DNA of 64,000 bases from an uncultured Muribaculaceae bacterium (lineage in GTDB: Bacteria > Bacteroidota > Bacteroidia > Bacteroidales > Muribaculaceae), in the NCBI GenBank assembly GCA_910587425.1, contig CAJUKU010000002.1, forward strand, positions 200,283 through 264,282. Reading direction: 5' to 3'. A program made the position numbers and the translations under genes. The notes under the pieces were generated by a model. It saw only the letters and a program-made list of their open reading frames with translations. It was not told the DNA's origin and did no database searches. This document shows, in pieces, positions 51,401 through 59,591 of this stretch; the stretch's first letter is position 1; every line of letters starts with the position of its first letter.

Positions 51401-53275
51401 ATGGGAGTATCATTACTACAGGTCGAAGACCTTACGAAGAGTTTCGGCGACCGCCTGCTCTTCGGCGACGTGACTTTCGGCATCAACGAAGGCGACAAGA
51501 CCGGAATCGTGGCTCGCAACGGCACCGGCAAGACCACACTGCTGCGCATTCTTGCCGGACGCGACACCGCCGACAGCGGGCGCGTGGTGCCACGCAACGG
51601 GCTGCGCATAGGCTACCTCGAGCAGCTGCCGCAGTTTGCCGACGGCACCACTGTGCTTGAGGCTTGTCTGCACAACGACACGCCGCTGACACGTGCCGTG
51701 AGCGAGTATCGCGCCGCCACTGCCGCTGCCGACGAGACCCGTATAGCAGCCGCTCTTCATGAGATGGACCGACTGCAGGCTTGGGACTTCGAGGACCGAC
51801 TGCAGCAACTGCTAACACAGCTGCACATCACCGCGCTCGACATCCCCGTGTCACAGCTCTCCGGCGGTCAGCGCAAGCGCGTGGCGCTCGCATCGGTGAT
51901 ACTCGACAACCCCGACCTGCTGATCCTCGACGAGCCTACCAACCATCTCGACATCGATGTGATCGAATGGCTTGAGAACTATCTGTCGCGGTCGCGCGCG
52001 ACTCTGCTCATGGTCACTCACGACCGTTATTTCCTCGACCGCGTCTGCAACCGGATCATTGAGATTGACCGCACCCAGATATTCACCTACGAGGGCAACT
52101 ACGATTACTTCCTGCGCCGCCGCGCCGAGCGCTACGAGGCTCTTGCCGCCGAACTCGACCGCAACCGCAACACGCTGCGCCGCGAGCAGGAGTGGATGCG
52201 CCGGCAGCCACAGGCACGCGCGGGGAAGGCGAAATACCGTATAGATGCGTTCCACGACCTTAAGCAGCGCACGCAGGTCGACTACACGGAGCGCAACGTG
52301 AATATCGGTGTCGATTCCTCCTACATCGGCTCAAAGATATTCGAGGCACGTGGCATCAGCAAGCGCTTCGGCGACAAGACGATACTTGACGGTTTCACCT
52401 ACACCTTCGCCCGCTACGAGAAAGTAGGGCTTATCGGCGCCAACGGTGTCGGCAAGTCAACATTTGTCAAGATGCTCCTCGGGCTTGTGCCGCAGGATTC
52501 CGGCGAATGGAACATAGGCGAGACCGTGCGCTTCGGCTACTACAGCCAGGAGGGGGTGGAACTCGACCCCTCCAAGCGTGTGATCGATGCGGTGACCGAC
52601 ATTGCCGACGATATCCGCATCAACGGCGGGCAGTCATTCTCACCGATGCAGTTCCTCAAGCGCTTCCTCTTCGAGCCTGCCGACCAGCAGAAGGTGATAG
52701 GCACACTTAGCGGCGGAGAACGGTGCCGGCTTCAGCTCGCCACGGTGCTCATGCGCTCGCCCAACTTCCTGATCCTCGACGAGCCGACGAACGATCTCGA
52801 CATCATGACCCTCGGCATACTCGAGGATTACCTCCGTGAGTTTCACGGCTGCGTGCTCGTGATATCCCACGACCGTTTCTTCCTCGACTCTATCGTTGAC
52901 CATCTGTTTGTCATGACCGGCGAGGGGCAGATCACAGATTTCCCCGGCTCATACACCGAGTGGCGCGAGGCTGAGGCAGCCGCCGCACGCACCGAGAGCA
53001 CGAAACCGCAGCCGAAAGCGATTGTCGAGGAAACAAAAGCAGCAAAGCGCCCGCAGCGCGAACGCGCACCGCGCATGACGTTTGCCGAACGGCGCGAGTT
53101 TGAAGCTCTGACAGCCGAGATCGACGCCCTGACCGCCGAACGCGCCGCCCTTGAGGCGACATTCACATCCGGCTCTCCCGAAGAGATCCGCACAGCTTCC
53201 GCGCGCTACGAGGCTCTGCTCCCCGAGCTTGATGCCAAAGAGCTCCGTTGGCTCGAACTCTCCGAGAAGGAATAA
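51401..53275 (+). CDS. ABC-F family ATPase (Uup/EttA-like)
   Basis: 624 residues: two ABC ATPase domains in one chain without membrane segments. Walker A motifs are ARNGTGKTT and GANGVGKST, signature motifs LSGGQRKRVALA and LSGGERCRLQLA, and Walker B stretches LLILDEPTNHLD and FLILDEPTNDLD. The inter-domain linker (about 240-300) is rich in Arg and Glu, and the C-terminus ends in a coiled-coil (FEALTAEIDALTAERAALEA) as in Uup. ABC-F proteins act on the ribosome, relieving stalls or protecting from antibiotics; this layout fits the housekeeping Uup group better. The start is fixed by MGVSLLQVEDLTKSFG. Confidence 0.94.
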   Translation: MGVSLLQVEDLTKSFGDRLLFGDVTFGINEGDKTGIVARNGTGKTTLLRILAGRDTADSGRVVPRNGLRIGYLEQLPQFADGTTVLEACLHNDTPLTRAVSEYRAATAAADETRIAAALHEMDRLQAWDFEDRLQQLLTQLHITALDIPVSQLSGGQRKRVALASVILDNPDLLILDEPTNHLDIDVIEWLENYLSRSRATLLMVTHDRYFLDRVCNRIIEIDRTQIFTYEGNYDYFLRRRAERYEALAAELDRNRNTLRREQEWMRRQPQARAGKAKYRIDAFHDLKQRTQVDYTERNVNIGVDSSYIGSKIFEARGISKRFGDKTILDGFTYTFARYEKVGLIGANGVGKSTFVKMLLGLVPQDSGEWNIGETVRFGYYSQEGVELDPSKRVIDAVTDIADDIRINGGQSFSPMQFLKRFLFEPADQQKVIGTLSGGERCRLQLATVLMRSPNFLILDEPTNDLDIMTLGILEDYLREFHGCVLVISHDRFFLDSIVDHLFVMTGEGQITDFPGSYTEWREAEAAAARTESTKPQPKAIVEETKAAKRPQRERAPRMTFAERREFEALTAEIDALTAERAALEATFTSGSPEEIRTASARYEALLPELDAKELRWLELSEKE

Positions 53276-53308
53276 TCCTCCCCCTGTCAGCCCCATCCGC
53301 TTTTTTCC

Positions 53309-53330
53309 ATATCCGCCCTATTTATCTCAA
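53309..53330 (-). repeat. Short intergenic repeat, copy B
   Basis: The reverse complement contains AGATAAATAGGGCGGATAT, related to copy A at 44362 and copies C and D near the right end. Confidence 0.5.
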
Positions 53331-53413
53331 TCAGCCTTCTACTAAATTACCCTATTTTTTGTTAATCATCTGTTAAATCTACTCCTCTACCCTCTCTCCC
53401 ACAAGCCTATCTA

Positions 53414-53444
53414 TTTCGTATCCTGACTATTTTTACTACCTTTG
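53414..53444 (+). promoter_or_regulatory. Promoter of the rimP-nusA-infB operon
   Basis: TTTC (53414-53417), 19 bases, TACCTTTG (53437-53444). A leader of about 50 bases follows, with a hairpin. Confidence 0.6.
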
Positions 53445-53458
53445 CATCACCAAGTCAC

Positions 53459-53488
53459 GGAGGAGGCGCACAGCTTCCTCCGCTTTTA
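53459..53488 (+). promoter_or_regulatory. Leader hairpin before rimP
   Basis: GGAGGA (53459-53464) pairs with TCCTCC (53476-53481), followed by GCTTTTATT. A short G-rich stem with a weak T-run in a leader of a nusA operon suggests an attenuator or autoregulatory site; this is inference. Confidence 0.5.
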
Positions 53489-53499
53489 TTATATAAATC

Positions 53500-53973
53500 A
53501 TGATTGACCAGCAATTGCTTCGGCAGACTGTAGAACAGACAATCGACGGCACGGATGCTTTCATCGTAAGCATCAACGTGGGCGCCGACAACCGTATATG
53601 CGTCGAGATCGACTCCATGACCGGGGTCGACATCGACACCTGCGTCGCCATCACACGCGCCATAGAGGCAGCGTTCGACCGCGATAAGGAGGATTATGAA
53701 CTTGAGGTCGGATCCGCCGGACTCACCTCACCCTTCAAGGTCCGTGAGCAATATGAAAAGAACATCGGCAACCAGATAGAGGTGCTTACCGCCGACGGAC
53801 GCAAGATCCGCGGACGCCTGGTGGAGATCACCCCCGACGGCTCGGTGTTCACCATCGAGGTGCCCACGAAAGTCAAGGAGGAGGGGAAGAAACGCCCCGT
53901 GGTGGTGGACCGCCCCGAAAGCATCGCTGTAGCCGACACCAAGGAGGTGCGCTACCTCATCGATTTCAAATAA
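53500..53973 (+). CDS. rimP: Ribosome maturation factor RimP
   Basis: 157 residues, family length. The N-terminal domain carries VEQTIDGTDAFIVSINV and CVAITRAIEAAFD, then the conserved YELEVGSAGLTSPF. The C-terminal Sm-like domain holds IEVLTADGRKIRGRLVEI. It acts in 30S subunit assembly. First gene of the classical rimP-nusA-infB operon; nusA starts 30 bases downstream. Confidence 0.95.
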   Translation: MIDQQLLRQTVEQTIDGTDAFIVSINVGADNRICVEIDSMTGVDIDTCVAITRAIEAAFDRDKEDYELEVGSAGLTSPFKVREQYEKNIGNQIEVLTADGRKIRGRLVEITPDGSVFTIEVPTKVKEEGKKRPVVVDRPESIAVADTKEVRYLIDFK

Positions 53974-54003
53974 TATAACGCAAACATTAAGACACTAAGA
54001 TAT

Positions 54004-55344
54004 ATGGCTAAGAAAGAAGAGGCTAACAACATGGTGGAGCGCTTCGCCGAGTTCAAAGAGCTCAAGAACATCGACAAGACAACGATGATAAGCGTTCTTG
54101 AGGAATCGTTCCGCAACGTTCTTGCCAAGATGTTCGGCACCGACGAAAACCTCGACGTGATCATGAACCCCGACAAGGGCGACGTGCAGATTTTCCAGAA
54201 CCTTGAGGTCGTGCCCGACGGTGAGGTGACCAACCCCAACCTGCAGATCTCGCTCACCGACGCACGCGCCGACCAGGATCCCGACGCCGAGATCGGCGAC
54301 GAGCACACCAAGGAGATCATCTTCGCCGACTTCGGACGCCGCGCCATCCTCAATCTTCGCCAGACGCTCCAGTCAAAGATACTCGACCTCCAGAAAGAGG
54401 CTATCTATACCAAGTTCAAGGATCTCGAGGGTGAGATCGTATCGGGCGAAGTGTACCAGACATGGTCGAAAGAGACACTGCTCATCGACGACGACAAGAA
54501 CGAGCTTCTCCTCCCCAAGAGCGAGGCTATACCCGGCGACTATTTCCGCAAGGGAGAGACAGTGCGCGCCGTGGTGTCGAACGTCGACAACAAGAACAAC
54601 AACCCGAAGATCACCGTATCGCGCACATCCGACACATTCCTGCGCCGCCTCTTCGAACTTGAGGTGCCTGAGATCCACGACGGACTGATCGTGATCCGCG
54701 CCGTGGCACGCATCCCCGGCGAGCGCGCCAAGATCGCCGTCGAGAGCTACGACGACCGCATCGACCCTGTAGGCGCATGCGTGGGCGTGAAAGGCTCCCG
54801 CATCCACGGAATCGTCCGCGAGCTCCGCAACGAGAACATCGACGTGATCAACTACACCGCCAATCCCACACTCTTCATACAGCGCGCCCTCAGCCCCGCC
54901 AAGGTATCATCGATCCACATCGACGAGGAGGAGAAGAAAGCCGAGGTGTTCCTCCGTCCCGAGGAGGTATCGCTTGCCATAGGCAAGAATGGCTACAACA
55001 TCAAGCTCGCCACAAAACTGACAGGCTACGAGATCGACGTGTACCGCGACAATGTGGAGGTATTCGAGGAGGATATCTACCTCGACGAGTTCACCGACGA
55101 GATCGAGCCCTGGATCATCGAGTCGCTTAAGAACGCCGGATGCGTCACCGCGAAATCGGTTCTCAAGCTCTCGCGTCAGGAGATCATCGACAAGGCTGAC
55201 CTTGAGGAGGACACCGTGGACCATGTGCTCGAGGTGCTCCGCGCCGAGTTTGAGGATGACGAGGAGCCCGCAGCTCCCGCGCAGGATGATGCCGCTCCCG
55301 AAGCCCCCGAGGCTGACGCCCCCGCTGCCGACCAAGCAGAGTGA
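54004..55344 (+). CDS. nusA: Transcription termination/antitermination protein NusA
   Basis: 446 residues. The N-terminal RNA-polymerase-binding domain (LISVLEESF-like region) is followed by an S1 domain (about 140-210; LEGEIVSGEVYQTWSKETLLI). KH1 (VRAVARIPGERAKIAV, DPVGACVGVKGSRI) and KH2 (LAIGKNGYNIKLA) come next, then one helix-hairpin-helix-like repeat (ESLKNAGCVTAKSVLKLS). The tail is acidic and Ala/Pro-rich. It controls pausing and termination. infB starts 69 bases after. Confidence 0.96.
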   Translation: MAKKEEANNMVERFAEFKELKNIDKTTMISVLEESFRNVLAKMFGTDENLDVIMNPDKGDVQIFQNLEVVPDGEVTNPNLQISLTDARADQDPDAEIGDEHTKEIIFADFGRRAILNLRQTLQSKILDLQKEAIYTKFKDLEGEIVSGEVYQTWSKETLLIDDDKNELLLPKSEAIPGDYFRKGETVRAVVSNVDNKNNNPKITVSRTSDTFLRRLFELEVPEIHDGLIVIRAVARIPGERAKIAVESYDDRIDPVGACVGVKGSRIHGIVRELRNENIDVINYTANPTLFIQRALSPAKVSSIHIDEEEKKAEVFLRPEEVSLAIGKNGYNIKLATKLTGYEIDVYRDNVEVFEEDIYLDEFTDEIEPWIIESLKNAGCVTAKSVLKLSRQEIIDKADLEEDTVDHVLEVLRAEFEDDEEPAAPAQDDAAPEAPEADAPAADQAE

Positions 55345-55413
55345 TCGCCTTCCGACACCTCTCCCCTCCACCCCTCCCCTCAGCATTTTTACAGAAAACT
55401 CTTAACACTTTAT

Positions 55414-58314
55414 ATGGCGAGAACGAAAATAAGCAAAGTTGCGAAGGACTTCAATGTGGCGCTCCCCACAGTGATCGAATTCCTGCGCAAAAAAGGAATT
55501 ACTATAGAGGATAACCCCAACGCCCGTATCGAGGATGATGTCTATGAGATCCTCGTGAAGGAATATCAGCCCGACCGCCTGCAGAAATCGAAATCCGACT
55601 CTCTCTCTTCGGAGCGCGTGACGGCGAAAGCGAAACCTGCGCCTGAAAAGCAGCCGGAGGTGATCGCTACCGAGCCGCAGCACACCGTAGGTCCCAAGAT
55701 CGTGGGTCATATCGAACTGAACCGCCGCGGTGAGCCTGTGCAGCCCAAAGCCGCACCCGCTCCGAAACCCGAGGCTCCCGCGAAGCCCGAGGTGAAGCCG
55801 GAACCGAAGCCCGAGCAGAAACCCGTGGCTGAGGCACCCGCAGCACCTGCACCCGCTCCTGAAAAACCGAAGGTGGAGCAGCCCGCGGCACCCGCGCCCA
55901 AGGCGGAGACCCCCGCGCAGCCCAAAGCTGAGCCGGCACCCAAACCTGCGCCCAAAGAGGCTACCGCGGCTCCGGCACAGCCGAAGGAGACCGTACCCGC
56001 TCCTGCAGCAACCGAAGCGGAGCAGAAACCCGCCGAGAAAAGCGAGCCTGAGATATTCACACTCAGCCAGCCCAAGGCTGCGCCCGGTCTGACCGTGCTC
56101 GGCAAGATCGATCTCGCGGCTATCAACCAGTCAACTCGCCCTAAGAAGAAGTCGAAAGAGGAGAAACGCAACGACCGCATAGCAGCTGCCCGTGGAGCGA
56201 ACGGACAGGCTGCCCCCGGAGCCACAGGCGACCGCAAGAAGCGCAAGCGCATTGTGGGCAAGGAGAAAGTCGACATCGAGAAGACCTCGCAACAGCAGCA
56301 GAACGGACCGCAGCGCCAGGGTGGCAACAACCAGCGCGGACAGGGTGGACGCGGACAGGGCAATGACCGCCGCGACCGCAACCGCCGTCAGGCACCGCAT
56401 GCCGAAGTGAGCGAGGAGGATGTACAGAAGCAGGTAAAGGAGACACTCGCACGCCTCACCAACAAGGAGAAAGGACTCAAGAAGGGCGTGAAGTGGCGCA
56501 AGGAGAAGCGCGAGGCTGTAGCCGAGCGTGTGCGTGAGGCTCACGAGCTTGAGGCAATGGAGAGCAAGGTGCTCAAGCTGACGGAGTTTGTGACCGCCAA
56601 CGATCTTGCCTCGATGATGGACGTGCCGGTCAACAACGTCATAGCAACCTGCATGAACCTCGGCGTCATGGTGTCGATCAACCAGCGCCTCGATGCAGAG
56701 ACAATCAATATCGTAGCCGAGGAGTTCGGCTTCGAGACCGAATATGTATCGGCTGAGGTTGTCGAGGCGATCTCGCAGGACGAGGACTCGGAGGAGGATC
56801 TCGTACCGCGTCCGCCGATCGTCACCGTCATGGGTCACGTCGACCACGGCAAGACATCACTTCTCGACTATATCCGCAACGCCAACGTGATCGCCGGCGA
56901 GGCTGGCGGCATCACACAGCACATCGGCGCATACAACGTGCGCCTCGCTGACGGTCGCCACATCACCTTCCTCGACACTCCGGGTCACGAGGCATTCACC
57001 GCAATGCGTGCCCGCGGAGCGAAGGTGACCGACATCTGTATCATCATCGTGGCTGCCGACGACAACGTCATGCCGCAGACCGTCGAGGCTATCAACCACG
57101 CCTCGGCTGCCGGTGTACCGATCGTCTTCGCCATCAACAAGATCGATAAGCCCGCCGCAAATCCCGAGAAGGTCAAGGAGGAACTTGCCAACATGAACTA
57201 TCTCGTCGAGGAGTGGGGTGGCAAATACCAGAGCCAGGATATATCAGCCAAGAAAGGTATAGGCGTAGAGGAGCTGATGGAGAAAGTGCTCCTCGAGGCT
57301 GAGATGCTTGAACTCAAGGCTAACCCCGAACGCAACGCCACTGGCTCGATCATCGAGTCGTCGCTCGACAAGGGTCGCGGCTATGTCGCTACCGTGCTCG
57401 TGCAGAACGGCACACTGCGTGTGGGCGATACCATACTCGCCGGAACACATTTCGGAAAGATCAAGGCTATGTTCAACGAGCGTAACCAGCGCATCAAGGA
57501 GGCAGGACCTGCCGAACCGGCACTCATACTCGGTCTGAATGGTGCTCCAACAGCCGGCGACACATTCAATGTGCTCGACACCGAGCAGGAGGCACGCGAG
57601 ATCGCCACAAAGCGCGAGCAGCTGCAGCGTGAGCTCGGTCTCCGCACCAAGAAACTGCTCACACTCGAGGATATCGGACGCCGCCGTGCAATCGGCTCGT
57701 TCCAGGAGCTCAACATTATCGTCAAGGGCGACGTGGACGGCTCTATCGAGGCTCTTTCCGACTCACTCATCAAGCTCTCCACAGAGGAGATACAGGTCAA
57801 TGTGCTCCACAAGGCTGTGGGCGAGATCTCGGAGAGCGACGTCACACTCGCGGCTGCATCCGACGCCATCATCATCGGCTTCCAGGTGCGCCCGTCGCAG
57901 GCTGCGCGCCGCGCCGCCGAGCGTGAGGGTGTGGAGATCCGTCTCTACTCCGTCATCTATCAGGCTATAGAGGAGGTGAAGGACGCCATGGCGGGCATGC
58001 TCGCACCGGAGATCAAGGAGGAGGTCACAGGTACAGCCGAAGTGCTCCAGACCTACCACATATCGAAAGTCGGCACTGTTGCAGGATGTATCGTGCGCGA
58101 AGGCAGAATCAAGCGTTCGTGCAAGGTGCGCCTGATCCGCGACGGTATCGTCAAGTACACCGGCGAGCTCGGATCGCTCAAGCGCTTCAAGGACGACGTC
58201 AAGGAGGTAGTCAGCGGCTACGACTGCGGCCTGAACATCGCAGGCTACAACGATGTCAAGGAGGGTGACTTCATCGAGGCATTCGAGGAAGTGGAAGTGA
58301 AGAAGACACTCTGA
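55414..58314 (+). CDS. infB: Translation initiation factor IF-2
   Basis: 966 residues. The IF2 N-terminal domain (VAKDFNVALPTVIEFLRKKG) is followed by a long Pro/Ala/Lys/Glu-rich linker (about 75-210). A basic Gln/Gly/Arg-rich stretch (about 290-330) and a second N-domain motif come next. The GTPase domain has GHVDHGKTS (about 472), GGITQHIGAY, DTPGHEAF and NKID, then domains II-IV, with the C-terminal EVVSGYDCGLNIAGYND and IEAFEEVEVKKT. It brings initiator tRNA to the ribosome. The linker makes the protein longer than compact IF-2 forms, usual in Bacteroidota. Confidence 0.97.
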   Translation: MARTKISKVAKDFNVALPTVIEFLRKKGITIEDNPNARIEDDVYEILVKEYQPDRLQKSKSDSLSSERVTAKAKPAPEKQPEVIATEPQHTVGPKIVGHIELNRRGEPVQPKAAPAPKPEAPAKPEVKPEPKPEQKPVAEAPAAPAPAPEKPKVEQPAAPAPKAETPAQPKAEPAPKPAPKEATAAPAQPKETVPAPAATEAEQKPAEKSEPEIFTLSQPKAAPGLTVLGKIDLAAINQSTRPKKKSKEEKRNDRIAAARGANGQAAPGATGDRKKRKRIVGKEKVDIEKTSQQQQNGPQRQGGNNQRGQGGRGQGNDRRDRNRRQAPHAEVSEEDVQKQVKETLARLTNKEKGLKKGVKWRKEKREAVAERVREAHELEAMESKVLKLTEFVTANDLASMMDVPVNNVIATCMNLGVMVSINQRLDAETINIVAEEFGFETEYVSAEVVEAISQDEDSEEDLVPRPPIVTVMGHVDHGKTSLLDYIRNANVIAGEAGGITQHIGAYNVRLADGRHITFLDTPGHEAFTAMRARGAKVTDICIIIVAADDNVMPQTVEAINHASAAGVPIVFAINKIDKPAANPEKVKEELANMNYLVEEWGGKYQSQDISAKKGIGVEELMEKVLLEAEMLELKANPERNATGSIIESSLDKGRGYVATVLVQNGTLRVGDTILAGTHFGKIKAMFNERNQRIKEAGPAEPALILGLNGAPTAGDTFNVLDTEQEAREIATKREQLQRELGLRTKKLLTLEDIGRRRAIGSFQELNIIVKGDVDGSIEALSDSLIKLSTEEIQVNVLHKAVGEISESDVTLAAASDAIIIGFQVRPSQAARRAAEREGVEIRLYSVIYQAIEEVKDAMAGMLAPEIKEEVTGTAEVLQTYHISKVGTVAGCIVREGRIKRSCKVRLIRDGIVKYTGELGSLKRFKDDVKEVVSGYDCGLNIAGYNDVKEGDFIEAFEEVEVKKTL

Positions 58315-58358
58315 TCCCGCTTCTCCACGGACAGTAACCATCAGTAATCCCAACAGCC

Positions 58359-58826
58359 GTGACAGCTTATGTGAATATCGGCTCGAATATCGGTGACCGC
58401 CACGCTCATATCGAGCGGGCGGTCACTGCCATTTCGGGGATAGCCGACGGCGCAGTGCGCCGGTCCGACCCGATCGAGTCAGAGCCATGGGGCTACGCTT
58501 CAGAGCACCCCTACATCAATCTTGGAATAGCTTTCGAGACTTCACTCCCCCCTGCCGAACTGCACGCGGCACTGCAGACGATACAGCGCGACATAGATCC
58601 GGCACCGCACCGTCAGCCCGACGGCACATACGCCGACCGCCGTATAGATATCGATCTGATTGCAGTCGATGATATAGTGATCGACACACCTGAACTGACT
58701 CTGCCGCATCCGCGAATGCACAAACGGCAGTTCGTGCTGCTGCCCATGGTGCAGCTTGCCCCCGGATGGCACCACCCCATCTACGGCGTCACCCCCGCGC
58801 GTCTGCTCGCCCGCCTCAATAACTGA
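58359..58826 (+). CDS. folK: 2-amino-4-hydroxy-6-hydroxymethyldihydropteridine pyrophosphokinase
   Basis: 155 residues, HPPK family. YVNIGSNIGDR at the start, ESEPWG, and DRRIDIDLIAVDD followed by LPHPRMHKRQFVLLPM are the family's signatures, with catalytic Asp residues in RRIDIDL. It adds pyrophosphate to the pterin in folate synthesis. The start is GTG at 58359; no ATG fits ahead of YVNIGSN. It follows infB by 44 bases and converges on the potassium-uptake operon. Confidence 0.95.
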   Translation: MTAYVNIGSNIGDRHAHIERAVTAISGIADGAVRRSDPIESEPWGYASEHPYINLGIAFETSLPPAELHAALQTIQRDIDPAPHRQPDGTYADRRIDIDLIAVDDIVIDTPELTLPHPRMHKRQFVLLPMVQLAPGWHHPIYGVTPARLLARLNN

Positions 58827-58874
58827 TCAGGGAACGATACAAACTTCATCTATCGGCAAACAGCTGGGAAAGGG

Positions 58875-59573
58875 TCAGGTAAGGTCGACGTGCGAGAAAA
58901 TCTCCTTGTATGATTTGGCGGTGCCGAGACATGTGAATATGTCGCCTTTCTCCACCCGCATCTCAGGATCAGCCTCCGTATCGATCATGTGCTGGTGCGG
59001 GCGCTCTATGCCGAGCAGGTTGCGGCTCTGTTCGCGACGCGTCACAGCGATGAGCCGCATCGAGTAGGTGCGCTGAAAATCTATCGCCGAGTATTTCATG
59101 CCAACGAAATAGTCGGGGGCGGCGAATTTGAGCACATACCATTCATCATCGACACGCATCGACTCTATCTCCGTGCCGAGTCCCATCTCATTGACAAGAT
59201 CGGCTGCGGCGCGTTGCTCGGGCGTCAGGATCCTGTCGATCTCGAAGCCCTCGAGTATCGATTCATGCAGCTTGTCGATTGCGCGGGCATAGATATGCTT
59301 CACGCCGAGTTTCTTCAATATAGCCACGGTGCGTATGCTCGCGCCGAAGTTCTCACCGATCGCCACAATGACGAGATCCACATTGTTGAGCGGCAGGACA
59401 CCGAGCGAGATCTCGTCGGTGGAGTCTATGATATAGGCTGTGGATATGAAATCCTTTATCTGCTCCACGAGTGTTGAGCTTATATCGGCACCTATGACCT
59501 CGTGCCCCATATTGGTGAGGTCGATTGCAAGGTTCGATCCGTAGATTCCGAGTCCGATTATGAGATAGCGCAT
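58875..59573 (-). CDS. TrkA/KtrA-type potassium uptake regulatory protein
   Basis: 232 residues. RCK_N Rossmann domain with GLGIYGSNLAIDLTNMGHEVIGAD, where the GxGxxG dinucleotide-binding loop reads GLGIYG, followed by an RCK_C domain (about 145-225; YFVGMKYSAIDFQRTYSMRL). One RCK unit, as in KtrA, rather than the doubled TrkA of E. coli. It sits on the cytoplasmic face of the TrkH-like channel and gates it in response to nucleotide. It starts 18 bases after the trkH-like gene and is last in its operon. Confidence 0.92.
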   Translation of the reverse strand: MRYLIIGLGIYGSNLAIDLTNMGHEVIGADISSTLVEQIKDFISTAYIIDSTDEISLGVLPLNNVDLVIVAIGENFGASIRTVAILKKLGVKHIYARAIDKLHESILEGFEIDRILTPEQRAAADLVNEMGLGTEIESMRVDDEWYVLKFAAPDYFVGMKYSAIDFQRTYSMRLIAVTRREQSRNLLGIERPHQHMIDTEADPEMRVEKGDIFTCLGTAKSYKEIFSHVDLT

Positions 59574-59591
59574 GGCGGTAATTGTTAGTGA

